Below are positions 50,384 to 60,154 of a stretch of DNA of 64,000 bases, one piece after another. Source of the stretch: Acidobacteriota bacterium (GTDB lineage: Bacteria; Acidobacteriota; Terriglobia; Terriglobales; Acidobacteriaceae); NCBI GenBank assembly GCA_021846275.1, contig JAJZBZ010000004.1, positions 124,001 through 188,000 of the forward strand. Direction: 5' to 3'. How positions within the stretch are numbered: the first letter of the stretch is position 1; each line of letters opens with the position of its first letter. The notes under the pieces are model-generated. The model was not told the DNA's origin, made no database searches, and saw nothing but the letters and a program-made list of their open reading frames with translations. The position numbers and the translations under genes were made by a program.

Positions 50384-51776
50384 CAATGCATTGAACGTAA
50401 TTTCCAGCGGCCTGAACGCGGATCAGGCGGCGCTGGACGTGGTTTCCAACAACGTTGCCAATGCTTCCAATACGGGCTATACCCAGCAGGTTGCGAACTG
50501 GCAGGAGAATTCGCCGGTTTATGTGAACGGCGTCGGGTATGGAACGGGCGTGACGATGACGGGTGGCGTGTCGCAGCGGGACCGTGTGCTGAACCAGCAG
50601 CTCTATCAGCAGCAGCAGGCGAGTGCCTCGGCCAGTGCGATGGAGTCGGCGCTGACGACGTTGCAGACGAACTTTACCGTGGCCAGCAGCAGCACGAGTA
50701 CGGGGAACATTGGAACGGACATTACGAATTTCTTCACGTCACTGTCTCAACTGGAGACCTCGCCGACGAGCAATGCGCTGCGGCAGCAGGTTCTGTCTTC
50801 GGCGACGATGCTTGCCGGGGATGTTTCGGGAGCGGCGAACAGCCTGAATGCGCAGCAGTCCTCGCTGGATCAGTCGATTACGACGGAAGTGACGCAGGTG
50901 AATACGCTGGCGGCTTCGCTGGCGCAGGTGAGCCAGCAGATTCAGTCGACATCGCCGACGCAGGATGCGGGAGCGCTGGAGGATCAGCGGCAGAATGATC
51001 TTTCGCAGCTTTCGCAGTTGATCGGGATCAATCTGGTGACGACGGAGAACAATGGGATGAGCGTGACTGTGGCTGGCGGGCAGATGCTGGCTACGAATGG
51101 GCAGTCCTTTCAGCTGACGACGAGCGTTATTGGCGGCGTCAGCCATATTTTCCTGAATGGGACGGACATTACCAGCGCACTGGCCTCTGGCGGCGGACAG
51201 ATTGGCGGGCAGCTTACGGTGCGGGACCATACGATCCCGAGCACGCTGGCGTCACTGGATCAGCTTGCTTACAGCATTTCGACGCAGGTGAACACGGTGA
51301 ACAATGCGGGCACGGACATGGCCGGGGACAATGGCGGTGCGGGGAATATTTTCAGTCAGCCGACAGTGGTGAGTGGCAGTGCGGCGGCGATGAGCGTGGT
51401 GATGACGGATCCGAACCACATTGCCGCGGCCGGGCTGGGCAATGGGACCGGCGACAACTCCAACATGGTGACGATGGCGAATCTGGCGAACCAATCCATT
51501 GTCAGCGGATATACACCGTCCATCGCGTACTCGAATCTGGTGAGCACAGTGGGGAATGCGGTTTCCACGGCGACGACGGAAAGCACGGCGCTGAGCGCTT
51601 CGGTGACGCAGTTGCAGAACCAGGTGAGCGCGCTCTCTTCGGTGAATCTGGACAATCAGGCGAGCCTGATGCAGGAGTATGAGCGGTCGTATCAGGCTGC
51701 GTCGCAGGCGTTCACGATTTTGAATACGGTGATGGCTTCCGCGCTGAATATCGGCGTGGAGACCGCGGTCGCATAA
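50370..51776 (+). CDS. flgK: Hook-filament junction protein FlgK
   Basis: A 468-residue hook-associated protein 1, shorter than E. coli FlgK (547). The N-terminal motif is ISNALNVISSGLNADQAALDVVSNNVANASNTGYTQQVANW. LGVEIDELNNQ-type sequence is replaced by SLDQSITTEVTQVNTLAASLAQVSQQIQ. The C-terminus VNLDNQASLMQEYERSYQAASQAFTILNTVMASALNI is the standard axial helix. ATG 50370 overlaps flgN. A hairpin follows the stop. Confidence 0.94.
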   Translation: MGTISNALNVISSGLNADQAALDVVSNNVANASNTGYTQQVANWQENSPVYVNGVGYGTGVTMTGGVSQRDRVLNQQLYQQQQASASASAMESALTTLQTNFTVASSSTSTGNIGTDITNFFTSLSQLETSPTSNALRQQVLSSATMLAGDVSGAANSLNAQQSSLDQSITTEVTQVNTLAASLAQVSQQIQSTSPTQDAGALEDQRQNDLSQLSQLIGINLVTTENNGMSVTVAGGQMLATNGQSFQLTTSVIGGVSHIFLNGTDITSALASGGGQIGGQLTVRDHTIPSTLASLDQLAYSISTQVNTVNNAGTDMAGDNGGAGNIFSQPTVVSGSAAAMSVVMTDPNHIAAAGLGNGTGDNSNMVTMANLANQSIVSGYTPSIAYSNLVSTVGNAVSTATTESTALSASVTQLQNQVSALSSVNLDNQASLMQEYERSYQAASQAFTILNTVMASALNIGVETAVA

Positions 51777-51782
51777 ACGCTG

Positions 51783-51826
51783 GTCCGCTGCCGAGATTCG
51801 GTTGTCGGTGGCGGACTGATTTTCTT
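51783..51826 (+). terminator. Hairpin between flgK and flgL
   Basis: GTCCGC (51783-51788) pairs with GCGGAC (51811-51816) and CCGA (51791-51794) with TCGG (51805-51808), with a symmetric TG/TG internal loop, then TGATTTTCTT. It may be a weak terminator or attenuator that lowers flgL relative to flgK. Confidence 0.45.
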
Positions 51827-51848
51827 CCCTGATGTACGAAAGTGGGGC

Positions 51849-52748
51849 ATGACGATGCAGGTGAATCCGTTTTTCATCACGAATCTGAGCAGTGCGCTGG
51901 ACCAGACGCAGGCGACGGAGCAGCAACTGAGCACGGAGCTATCGAGTGGTCTTGGCGTGACGACGATTGGGCAGAATCCGGTGGCGGCGTCGCAGAATGC
52001 GCAACTGTTGAATCAGATTGGAGTCGAGGATTCGTTCACGCAATCGTCGAATCTTGCCCTGGGCGGGCTGAACGTTACCGACTCCGCGCTGGGCGGCGTG
52101 GTGACGCAGTTGAATCAGGCAATCTCGCTTGGTTCAGAGGGCGCGAACGGGACACTGACTCTGGCGCAGATGCAGGCGATCTCAAACCAGCTTTCGGGCA
52201 TCCGGGATGAAGTGCTGTCGCTGGCGAACACGAGCTATCAAGGGCAGTATGTCTTTGGCGGGAGCCAGACGAGCGGTCCTCCGTTCACGCTGAACACGAG
52301 CACTTCGCCGGCGACGGTCACCTATAACGGGGACAGCATTGTGAATCAGCTTCAGCCGCCGACGGGTCAGCCGATCGCGATGAATATTCCCGGGAATCAG
52401 ATATTCACTTCGTCCACGGCCAATGTGCTGGGCGCGCTCAATACCATTGTTGCGGATTATGCCAGTGGAGATTCGGCAGCGGGTGCTGCGGACACCGCCG
52501 CGCTGAATTCGGCGCTGAACTTTGTGAGCCAGCAGCGTGTTACGCTCGACAACTCGATCAATCGGCTGAATACAGCGACGGCGGCGGCAACAAGCGAGGC
52601 CACGCAACTGACCACGGTTCAGACGAATCTGATGCAGGCGGACATTCCTTCGATTTCGACACAGCTTTCGCTGGTGAAGTCGCAGCAGACGGCACTGATC
52701 AATGTGATTGCCGCCCTCGGCTCCGGCAGTCTCTTTGACAAGCTGTAA
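51849..52748 (+). CDS. flgL: Hook-filament junction protein FlgL
   Basis: A 299-residue hook-associated protein 3, flagellin-like at both ends. NPFFITNLSSALDQTQATEQQLSTELSSGLGVTTIGQNPVAASQNAQLLNQI (6-58) and the C-terminal VTLDNSINRLNTATAAATSEATQLTTVQTNLMQADIPSISTQLSLVKSQQTALINVIAAL are typical. It joins FlgK to the filament. No csrA, fliW or flagellin gene follows, so the cluster ends here. Confidence 0.94.
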   Translation: MTMQVNPFFITNLSSALDQTQATEQQLSTELSSGLGVTTIGQNPVAASQNAQLLNQIGVEDSFTQSSNLALGGLNVTDSALGGVVTQLNQAISLGSEGANGTLTLAQMQAISNQLSGIRDEVLSLANTSYQGQYVFGGSQTSGPPFTLNTSTSPATVTYNGDSIVNQLQPPTGQPIAMNIPGNQIFTSSTANVLGALNTIVADYASGDSAAGAADTAALNSALNFVSQQRVTLDNSINRLNTATAAATSEATQLTTVQTNLMQADIPSISTQLSLVKSQQTALINVIAALGSGSLFDKL

Positions 52749-52923
52749 TTCTGCGAGCTTCCCGCGCGATTCTTCACGGCGCGAATTTTCGCGCAAGGAG
52801 GCGGGTGCGCTCGGTCTTTGCTTTTCGCGCATCCATTTTCTGCGGGCAATCCGGAGTTTCTGTTGAAGTGCGCCGCTGCGCCCTATACTTGTAGGGCGAG
52901 GGATTCCCGGCGGGAAACGACGC

Positions 52924-53157
52924 ATGCTCGAAGCCATACGATTTCTGTGGAACGCGACGCGCGGCCATCGGCTGGCACCGTGGCGCAGCGATTATGTGAA
53001 GTGGCGCATTGAGACGTTTTCCGGGCAGAAGGCGGAGACGATTCGCGCGGCGGATGTCTGGCGATTTACATGGTCCACGCGCGGAGAACTGATCGCGTTT
53101 TTGCTGTGGACGGGCAGGATGCGGAAGCTGGCGCGGGAGCGCGAACGGCCTTCGTGA
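52924..53157 (+). CDS. Small conserved-looking hypothetical protein
   Basis: A 77-residue protein rich in Trp and Arg (AIRFLWNATRGHRLAPWRSDYVKWRIETFSG, and ELIAFLLWTGRMRKLAR). I recall similar short proteins in acidobacterial genomes, but no function is known to me. It has no signal peptide and one weakly hydrophobic stretch near the C-terminus. The codon use matches its neighbours, which supports a real gene. It stands alone between flgL and the xylanase. Confidence 0.55.
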   Translation: MLEAIRFLWNATRGHRLAPWRSDYVKWRIETFSGQKAETIRAADVWRFTWSTRGELIAFLLWTGRMRKLARERERPS

Positions 53158-53207
53158 AGCGGATCGAGCGGAGCTGAAGGCGATTCCGCTGAAAGGTGAG
53201 CACGGGG

Positions 53208-54494
53208 ATGAATCGGAGGGAGTTTTCCGCGAGTGTCGCCGCGTGGCTGCTGGCATCGGGCGGCACGTCGGAAGCGTGGTCCTACTTTCGCAAGAAGAAA
53301 AAGAATCAGCCCGCCGCTGCAACTGCGCAACCAGCCGCGCCCGGCTTTACCGGCGCGGATTCTCTGCGCGCGCACGGGGTTCTTGCCGGGTTGCTGGTTG
53401 GCTGCGCGGTGATCCCGGAGATACTCGATCTGGAGGGCGCGCAGGCGGGCAACAGTGCGGACGAGTATACGCGGACGGTGCTGGCGCAGGCGGGGATTCT
53501 GGTGGCGGAGAATGCGATGAAGTGGTCGTCTCTGCGGCCCACCGCTTCTGGTTATAACTTTGTGGCGAGCGATCGGCTGTTTGATTTTGCACGCATCGGC
53601 GGACAGCTTGTGCGCGGGCACAATCTGTGCTGGCATCAGCAGCTTCCGACGTGGTTTGCGTCGGTGGCGACGGCGGAGAATGCCGCGTCGCTGCTGACGG
53701 AGCACATCGAGACGGTTGCCGGTCGCTACGCGGGACGGGTGCAGAGCTGGGATGTGGTGAATGAGGCGGTGAATCCGGACGATGGCCGACCGGATGGGCT
53801 GCGCAATTCGCCGTGGCTGCGGCTGATCGGTCCGGGTTACATTGAGCTGGCTTTTCAGACGGCGGCACAGGCTGATCCGCATGCGCGGCTTGCTTACAAC
53901 GACTATGACATCGAGCTGGACACGCCGGAGCAGGAGATGAAGCGCGGCCAGGTGCTGCTGCTGCTGCGCCGCCTGCATGCGCGCGGGATTCCGGTGAGCG
54001 CGGTCGGCATTCAGAGTCACTTGCAGGCCACGGGGCCGCTGCCGGGGGTTGGCCTGATTCGCTTCATTCGCGAGGTGGCATCGATGGGCCTGGAGGTGTA
54101 CATCACCGAGATGGACGTGAACACGCATGCCCTGCCGGGCAATGCGGCGGCGCAGGATGCGGCGGTGGCGCGGGTTTACGATCACTATCTGCGGCTGGTG
54201 CTGCCGGAGCCGAATGTGAAGGCCTGTCTGACGTGGGGCATCACGGATGCGCATACCTGGCTGAACGAGACGCACAGGCCGGAGGCTGAGCGCGCGGACG
54301 GAACGCCGCAGCGGCCGCTGCCGTTTGACGATCATTACCAGCCGGTGCAGGCATTTTTTTCGATGCGCGATGCGATCGACGCCGCGCGCGCGGCGGCGAC
54401 GCGCAGTCCGATGCAGAATGAACCGCCGACGCAGCAGCAGCCATTTGTTCCGTTCGCCGTGCCGGGCAGCCCAGCGCCGACTTCTCCGCACTGA
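53208..54494 (+). CDS. Exported GH10 endo-1,4-beta-xylanase
   Basis: A 428-residue glycoside hydrolase of family 10. Residues 1-24 begin NRREFSAS, a twin-arginine-like signal followed by a hydrophobic stretch, so Tat export is likely. The GH10 barrel has GHNLCWHQQLPTWF (near 135), DVVNEAVNP with the acid/base Glu186, and VYITEMDVN with the nucleophile Glu301. LTWGITDAHTWL near 345 is also standard. It would cleave xylan outside the cytoplasm. ATG 53208 was chosen over GTG 53196 because AAGGTGAG is correctly spaced before it. The C-terminal 35 residues are Pro/Gln-rich. Confidence 0.92.
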   Translation: MNRREFSASVAAWLLASGGTSEAWSYFRKKKKNQPAAATAQPAAPGFTGADSLRAHGVLAGLLVGCAVIPEILDLEGAQAGNSADEYTRTVLAQAGILVAENAMKWSSLRPTASGYNFVASDRLFDFARIGGQLVRGHNLCWHQQLPTWFASVATAENAASLLTEHIETVAGRYAGRVQSWDVVNEAVNPDDGRPDGLRNSPWLRLIGPGYIELAFQTAAQADPHARLAYNDYDIELDTPEQEMKRGQVLLLLRRLHARGIPVSAVGIQSHLQATGPLPGVGLIRFIREVASMGLEVYITEMDVNTHALPGNAAAQDAAVARVYDHYLRLVLPEPNVKACLTWGITDAHTWLNETHRPEAERADGTPQRPLPFDDHYQPVQAFFSMRDAIDAARAAATRSPMQNEPPTQQQPFVPFAVPGSPAPTSPH

Positions 54495-54549
54495 AGCCGC
54501 GATCTCTGAGGTTCCGCGTGTTCAACGGCTAAACTATGTTTGTTGCCCG

Positions 54550-55611
54550 ATGCGATTGCCGCCGCCGTACAAGCTGAAGGATCGACGCCGCTCAGTGAGC
54601 CGCCGAAGCGCGTGGCTGGCTTTGTGCGGGTTATGCTGCGGCACTCTTGCGATGGCGCAGCAGCTTCCGCCGGCGGAGCCGCCAGCGGCCTTGCCGGGCA
54701 GTGATCAGCCGGTGGAAACGCTGCATGTGACGACGAACGAGGTGCTGGTTCCCACGCTGGTGGAAAACTCCGGCAATGTTGTCTATGGGCTGAAGCCGAG
54801 CGACTTTGCGCTTACCGATAACGGCGTGCCACAGAAGCTGCGAGTGGAAGAGGATATGGACACGGCGCCGGTTGCGCTGGTGGTGGCCGTGCAGCAGGGA
54901 CGCAGCGCGGCGCTGGAGATGGAAAAGGTTGCGCGTCTTGGTCCGCTGCTGTCGATTTTCACCGCGAACGGCAAGGGAGAGATTGCGCTGGTTGGTTTTG
55001 ACAGCACGCCGCATCTGTTGCATGACTTCACCGGATCGCTGGACGAGATTGAGGGCAGCCTGAACCAACTGCGACCGGGCGATGGCGGAGCGGCAATTCT
55101 GGATACGGTGGGCTATGCGGTGGACCTGCTGCATTCCGAGCCGGAGCGGTATCGGCGTGTGCTGCTGCTGATCAGCGAGCGGCGGGATCACGGCAGCCAC
55201 CATGTGAAGCCGGAGGCGCTGGTCCAGCGCATCGGAGCCAGCAATGTGCTGGTGCTGAGCATCAGTTTTTCGCCTTCGGCGGCGGAGTTTCTGCATGATC
55301 TGGCTGACGGCAGCGGCAATCGAACGATGAACATGCTGAGCACGCTGCTGATGGCCGCCCAGGCGATGAAGAAGAACGTGGCGCGGGAACTGGCCCAGCT
55401 CAGCGGCGGCGAGTATGCGACGTTTACGCGCGACAAGGCGCTGGAAGAGCACCTGTCCGAGCTGGCGCAGCGCGTACACAATCGGTATATGCTCAGCTTC
55501 CAGCCGCAGAATCCGGCACCGGGTCTGCATACGCTGCATGTGACGCTGACGCGGGACTACGACGCGAAGGTGATTGCGCGGACGAACTACTGGGCCGAGC
55601 CGAATCCCTGA
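54550..55611 (+). CDS. Secreted VWFA-related protein, second copy
   Basis: A 353-residue exported protein with a basic N-terminus and signal peptide (AWLALCGLCCGTLAMAQ, about 21-37). The opening strand region is VLVPTLVENSGNVVYGLKPSDFALTDNGVPQKLRVEEDMDTAPVALVVAVQ, the arrangement of acidobacterial VWFA-related proteins, followed by GEIALVGFDS and RRVLLLISERRDHGSHH. The metal-site serines are altered (VQQGRSA), so a functional MIDAS is doubtful. The C-terminus ends in a beta segment (LHTLHVTLTRDYDAKVIAR). Function unknown. ATG 54550 fits the signal peptide. Confidence 0.68.
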   Translation: MRLPPPYKLKDRRRSVSRRSAWLALCGLCCGTLAMAQQLPPAEPPAALPGSDQPVETLHVTTNEVLVPTLVENSGNVVYGLKPSDFALTDNGVPQKLRVEEDMDTAPVALVVAVQQGRSAALEMEKVARLGPLLSIFTANGKGEIALVGFDSTPHLLHDFTGSLDEIEGSLNQLRPGDGGAAILDTVGYAVDLLHSEPERYRRVLLLISERRDHGSHHVKPEALVQRIGASNVLVLSISFSPSAAEFLHDLADGSGNRTMNMLSTLLMAAQAMKKNVARELAQLSGGEYATFTRDKALEEHLSELAQRVHNRYMLSFQPQNPAPGLHTLHVTLTRDYDAKVIARTNYWAEPNP

Positions 55612-55766
55612 GCTTGTCTTCTGCCGGAGCGCCATCGGCTTCGCGCGCAGCCTTGCAGCCTTCGGTCCGTGGGCCTGGGCGGGCTGGCATGCAATTTCGC
55701 TGTCTTCGTGGTAAACTTGTGAAAGATATTGTGATGGAACTGAGAAACTGAGGAGCAACTGAAGCT

Positions 55767-56033
55767 GTGTTGGCAACTGCAACGAAGACCGAACTGATCG
55801 AACGCTTTCGTACCCACGACTCTGACACCGGATCGCCCGAGGTCCAGATCGCAATCCTGAGCACCCGCATCCGTGAGTTGAACGAGCACTTCAACACGCA
55901 CAAGAAGGATCACGCTTCGCGCCGCGGACTGCTGATGCTGGTCAGCAAGCGCCGTCGTCTTCTGGATTACCTGAAGATGCACGATGCGGACCGTTATCGT
56001 GATGTGATTGGCAAGCTGGGTATCCGCAAGTAA
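55767..56033 (+). CDS. rpsO: 30S ribosomal protein S15
   Basis: An 88-residue S15, which binds the central domain of 16S r[55 protein letters not shown] is nearly the family consensus. The start is GTG 55767 with GAGGAG upstream; the next codon is TTG. Codon use is less biased to third-position G/C than in the surrounding genes, as expected for a highly expressed gene. pnp follows after a terminator hairpin, the usual rpsO-pnp order. Confidence 0.98.
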   Translation: MLATATKTELIERFRTHDSDTGSPEVQIAILSTRIRELNEHFNTHKKDHASRRGLLMLVSKRRRLLDYLKMHDADRYRDVIGKLGIRK

Positions 56034-56144
56034 CCTCATTTGAAACGATTCAGTCGAGACCGGGAAGTGGTCCAGACTGCTGTAGATTTCTCACCAGCAG
56101 TCGGCGACCACCCGTCTGGCAGTTTCACCCGATCGAACCAGAGG

Positions 56145-56183
56145 CAGCCTGAGGCAGCAGCGAATGCGGCTCAGGCTGTTTTT
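56145..56183 (+). terminator. Terminator/processing hairpin between rpsO and pnp
   Basis: CAGCCTGAG (56145-56153) pairs with CTCAGGCTG (56170-56178), followed by TTTTT. It probably ends part of the rpsO transcripts. The corresponding leader in E. coli is the RNase III site for pnp autoregulation, so a similar role is possible. Confidence 0.7.
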
Positions 56184-56295
56184 GCAGCCATTCGCCGGAG
56201 CCGGTTGCTCCGGATGGTCCCGCGCCCCGGTGGAGCGCCAGGACTCTGACAGGTTTCCCAAGAAGAGAAAACAAGAAAACGAAAAGAGGACAAAC

Positions 56296-58731
56296 ATGAA
56301 ACAGGAAGTAACCGTGGAACTGGCCGGAGGCAAGCGCCTGGTTTTCGAGACCGGACGCGTGGCCAAGCAGGCCTCAGGATCGGCACTGGTCACGCTGGGC
56401 GACAGCGTTGTGCTGGCCACAGCCGTGGCGTCGCCTGACCCGAAGGAAGGCATCGATTTCTTTCCCCTGACCGTGGATTATCGCGAGTACGCCTATGCGG
56501 GCGGACGCATCCCCGGAGGATTCATCAAGCGCGAAGGACGCCCAAGCGAAAAGGAGGTTCTCACTTGCCGACAGATCGACCGCCCGATTCGCCCGCTCTT
56601 CCCGGAGGGTTTCCGGAACGAGACACAGGTGATCGCGCTGGTGTTTTCCGCGGACAAGGAAAACGATCCTGACGTGGTGGCGATCAACGCGGCTGCGGCT
56701 GCGCTGGCGCTTTCCGACATTCCCTTCATGGCCACTGTGGGCGCTGTGCGCGTCGGTCGGCTGAATGGCGAGTTTGTGATCAATCCCAGCTATTCCGAGC
56801 GCGCCGCCAGCTCCATGAACATCATGGTCGTCGGCCACAAGGACGGGATCGTGATGATCGAGGCTGGCGCAAAGCAGGAGTCCGAAGAGAACGTGCTGGC
56901 GGCGATTGAATTTGCGCACGGCGAGATTCGCAAGATTACCGCTGCGATTGACGATCTGGCTTCGCGTTCCGGCAAGAAGAAGCGCGAGTTTACCGCGCCG
57001 GTCGAGGACGTGGAGTACTATCAGGCGCTCTATGCGAAAGCGGGCGACCGACTGAAGGACGCACTGGACACGCACAAGCACACGAAGACGGAAAGCTACG
57101 CGCTGGTGAAGGCGATCAAGCAGGAGCTTGGCGCGGAGATTCCGGCCGAGGATGGGGCGGCGAAGAAGAAGCTGTCGCAGTACTACGAGCTGATGCGCGA
57201 GCGCATCTTCCGTGAGCAGGTTACGCGGGATCGCATCCGTCCGGATCGTCGCGCGTTTGACCAGATTCGTCCGATCAGCATCGAAACGGGAGTCCTGCCG
57301 CGCACGCACGGCTCATCGCTCTTTACGCGCGGGGAAACGCAGGCGCTGGTGACGGCGACGCTGGGCACGACGGATGATGGACAGCGGCTGGAGACGTTTG
57401 AAGGCGAGATGAAGAAGCCCTTCATGCTGCACTACAACTTTCCGCCGTTTTCGGTGGGCGAGGTGGGCCGCATGACGGGCGTTGGCCGCCGCGAGGTGGG
57501 CCACGGAGCGCTGGCCGAGCGCGCGATCAGCGCGGTTCTGCCGTCGCCGGACGAGTCTCCTTACACGATCCGCATCGTCTCCGACATTCTGGAGTCGAAT
57601 GGCTCTTCATCGATGGCTTCTGTGTGCGGCGCGAGCCTGGCGTTGTTTGACGCAGGCATCGCGCTGAAGGGCGCAGTGGCTGGCGTGGCGATGGGGCTGG
57701 TGAAGGAAGGCGACGACTACGCGATCCTGACCGACATTGCCGGAGCCGAGGATCACTACGGCGACATGGATTTCAAGGTTGCCGGAACGCGGAACGGGAT
57801 CACGGCTCTGCAGATGGACATCAAGATCAGCGGACTGACGCGCCAGATTCTGCAGGAGGCGATGGAGCAGGCTCGCAGGGGACGGATTTTCCTGCTGGAT
57901 ACGATGGACGCCGTCATCGACGGGCCGCGCACGGAGCGTTCGCGCTATGCGCCGCAGATTCGCACGGTGCAGATTCCGACGGACAAGATTCGCGATCTGA
58001 TCGGACCTGGCGGCAAGACCATTCGCGGGATCATCGAGCAGACCGGCGTCAAGATTGACGTGGATGACACGGGGCGCGTGAATGTGGCGTCTGCTGACGC
58101 CGACGGACTGGCGCAGGCGCTGGCGATCATCAGCAACCTGACCGCGGTGCCGGAGGTGGGCAAGACCTATCTGGGCAAGGTGGTTCGGCTGGCCGAGTTC
58201 GGCGCGTTTGTCGAACTGTTCCCGGGCACCGACGGCCTGCTGCATATCTCCGAGATTGCCGAACATCGCGTGAAGGAAGTGAAGGACGAGCTGCGCGAAG
58301 GCGATCAGGTGATGGTGAAGGTGCTGGCGATCGAAGGCAACCGCATCAAGCTGAGCCGCAAGGCGCTGATCAGGGAGCAGAAGGCGAAGTTGGGAATTGT
58401 GGATGCACCGGAGGCTCCGGCGGCAACACCGTCGTCGGCTTCAGCGCCGACTTCAGCGCCGCGCGCTCCGCGCCATGAGTTCGACGGGCGTCAGCCGAGT
58501 TCCAACGCCAGCACGATCCTGATCGAGGGTGGCGAGGACTCCGACGAAGCCGAGGAGTTCGACGAGGAGAACGAGCCGAACTTCAACGTTGCCGATGGCA
58601 TGCCAGCGCCGAATCCGGCGGGTGGTGCGCCGGGACGCGGGGTGGGAGCAAACGGGAACAACCGCCGTCGCCGTCGTCGCGGACGTCCGGGTGGTCCGGG
58701 CGGAAATCGCGGACCCGGTTCCAATGCGTAG
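56296..58731 (+). CDS. pnp: Polyribonucleotide nucleotidyltransferase (PNPase)
   Basis: An 811-residue 3'-5' phosphorolytic exoribonuclease of the RNA degradosome. It has two RNase PH domains (about 1-230 and 310-545; FFPLTVDYREYAYAGGRIPGGFIKREGRPS and RTHGSSLFTRGETQALVTATLG), an all-helical linker, a KH domain (IRDLIGPGGKTIRGIIEQTGVKIDV, about 560-585) and an S1 domain (YLGKVVRLAEFGAFVELFPGTDGLLHISEI, about 622-652). The C-terminal 110 residues are unusual: acidic (GGEDSDEAEEFDEENEP) then NNRRRRRRGRPGG, a likely RNA- or partner-binding tail. ATG 56296 follows AGAGGA. A strong terminator follows. Confidence 0.98.
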   Translation: MKQEVTVELAGGKRLVFETGRVAKQASGSALVTLGDSVVLATAVASPDPKEGIDFFPLTVDYREYAYAGGRIPGGFIKREGRPSEKEVLTCRQIDRPIRPLFPEGFRNETQVIALVFSADKENDPDVVAINAAAAALALSDIPFMATVGAVRVGRLNGEFVINPSYSERAASSMNIMVVGHKDGIVMIEAGAKQESEENVLAAIEFAHGEIRKITAAIDDLASRSGKKKREFTAPVEDVEYYQALYAKAGDRLKDALDTHKHTKTESYALVKAIKQELGAEIPAEDGAAKKKLSQYYELMRERIFREQVTRDRIRPDRRAFDQIRPISIETGVLPRTHGSSLFTRGETQALVTATLGTTDDGQRLETFEGEMKKPFMLHYNFPPFSVGEVGRMTGVGRREVGHGALAERAISAVLPSPDESPYTIRIVSDILESNGSSSMASVCGASLALFDAGIALKGAVAGVAMGLVKEGDDYAILTDIAGAEDHYGDMDFKVAGTRNGITALQMDIKISGLTRQILQEAMEQARRGRIFLLDTMDAVIDGPRTERSRYAPQIRTVQIPTDKIRDLIGPGGKTIRGIIEQTGVKIDVDDTGRVNVASADADGLAQALAIISNLTAVPEVGKTYLGKVVRLAEFGAFVELFPGTDGLLHISEIAEHRVKEVKDELREGDQVMVKVLAIEGNRIKLSRKALIREQKAKLGIVDAPEAPAATPSSASAPTSAPRAPRHEFDGRQPSSNASTILIEGGEDSDEAEEFDEENEPNFNVADGMPAPNPAGGAPGRGVGANGNNRRRRRRGRPGGPGGNRGPGSNA

Positions 58732-58759
58732 TTCCAGGGACAAAGGAAAGCTGCGCGGA

Positions 58760-58788
58760 AAAGCCCGCTCCGGATGGAGCGGGCTTTT
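58760..58788 (+). terminator. Strong intrinsic terminator after pnp
   Basis: A 12-bp perfect stem AAAGCCCGCTCC/GGAGCGGGCTTT with GGAT tetraloop and TTTT. It probably works from both strands, and so also ends the diguanylate cyclase gene. Confidence 0.93.
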
Positions 58789-58846
58789 CTGTGGGTGAAT
58801 GGCTGACTGGAACGCGTTCGGCTCAGCAGCGATTTTGTTTTGGCTC

Positions 58847-60154
58847 TCAGGCGGAAAGACCGCGACGAACCTCTTTTTCCTCGTACATGCGCAGGTCTGC
58901 GGCGATGTAAAGAGTGGAGGCGTCCTGCGCATCCTGCGGGTAGACGGCGGCGCCGATGCTGGCACCGATGAACAGCGTGTGGCCGGAGACGGAAAACGGT
59001 GCGCGCAGCAGATCGGTGAGCGCATCGGCCACGATGTGGATGTCGCGTGGCGAGTTGGGTTGCGCGAGAATGAGCGAGAACTCGTCGCCGCCAGTACGCG
59101 CCAGCAGGTCGCCGCGCCGAATCCGCCCCTGCATGCGCTCGGCCACCCGCTGCAGCAGCAGGTCTCCGATGTGATGGCCGTAGGAGTCGTTGACCTGCTT
59201 GAAGCGGTCGAGATCAATCTGCAACAGGCCCAGGCTTTCGCCGGTCCGCATGCAGGCTTCAATGCGCTCCGAGAGCTGGCTCTGGAATTTCCGGCGATTG
59301 GGCAGGGAAGTGAGATCGTCGTGAAGCGCGAGATACTGGGAGCGCTCAATCTGGTTCTCCAAAAGAAGCACCAGCATGCCGACGGCGACGACGTACTTGG
59401 GCAGATTCCAGACTTCGCTTTCGATGTGGATGGCGGGCAGCTTCGCCTGTATCAGCGGGCCAAGAACGAAGACCAGCGCCCAGGCCAGGAGTCCGCCGAT
59501 GGTGATGATGGAGCCGGAACTGGTGCGCCCGCGATAGTTGGTCCAGAAGACCAGGCAGCAGCCGAAGTAGACGGTGAAGAGAATGGCATTCAGCGCCATA
59601 TCTCCGCCGTTTGCATTGCGCGGCGGACCCCACAGGAGCATTGCCGTGCCAAGCGCGAAGTAAAGCGTCACGGTGATGTATCGCGGCGCAGCCAGCAGAT
59701 TGCGCGGCGATAGCAGCACGACGAGCAGCGGGCCGAGGGCTGTGAGGATCGCGGTTGCGGCGAGGCTCCAGCCAGGAGCCGCCGGCAGCAGAACGAGCAG
59801 GATATAAACCGACGGGGGCACGCTCAGAGCGGCGGTCATCCAAAGCGAGGAGGGATGGTTGCGGTAACGCACCGAGGCGCGCATGAAAATGATCGCGGTG
59901 GCGACGAGGGTGACCAGGGTGACGGCTGCCGCGAAGTAACCGGCCCAGCCATTCCATTGCTCGCCCATGCTGGCGGCGAAATGGAGGAGAATCAGAATCC
60001 AGCCGTAGAGCCAGAGGCGCGAGTCGGCAACCGGACTGTCTTGCTGCTCCAGTTGTTCGGGTGGCTCGCGGCGCAGAATGGAGGCAAAGGCCAGGACCAG
60101 TGCGGTGATTGCCAACAGGTCGGGGATTTTTGTCCAGTCCATCCGCTGCTCCAT
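58847..60154 (-). CDS. Membrane-bound diguanylate cyclase (GGDEF)
   Basis: A 435-residue protein with about eight membrane segments in residues 10-275 (for example LLAITALVLAFASIL, WILILLHFAASM, FAAAVTLVTLVATAIIFM, YVVAVGMLVLLL) and a cytoplasmic GGDEF domain from about 280. The active site is TGGDEFSLIL near 353, and RRGD five residues before it is an intact inhibitory I-site, so the enzyme is probably active and product-inhibited. It would make cyclic di-GMP from two GTP. No EAL domain is attached. The neighbouring flagellar cluster and the MshEN-like protein at 42548 make a motility link possible. Confidence 0.92.
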   Translation of the reverse strand: MEQRMDWTKIPDLLAITALVLAFASILRREPPEQLEQQDSPVADSRLWLYGWILILLHFAASMGEQWNGWAGYFAAAVTLVTLVATAIIFMRASVRYRNHPSSLWMTAALSVPPSVYILLVLLPAAPGWSLAATAILTALGPLLVVLLSPRNLLAAPRYITVTLYFALGTAMLLWGPPRNANGGDMALNAILFTVYFGCCLVFWTNYRGRTSSGSIITIGGLLAWALVFVLGPLIQAKLPAIHIESEVWNLPKYVVAVGMLVLLLENQIERSQYLALHDDLTSLPNRRKFQSQLSERIEACMRTGESLGLLQIDLDRFKQVNDSYGHHIGDLLLQRVAERMQGRIRRGDLLARTGGDEFSLILAQPNSPRDIHIVADALTDLLRAPFSVSGHTLFIGASIGAAVYPQDAQDASTLYIAADLRMYEEKEVRRGLSA

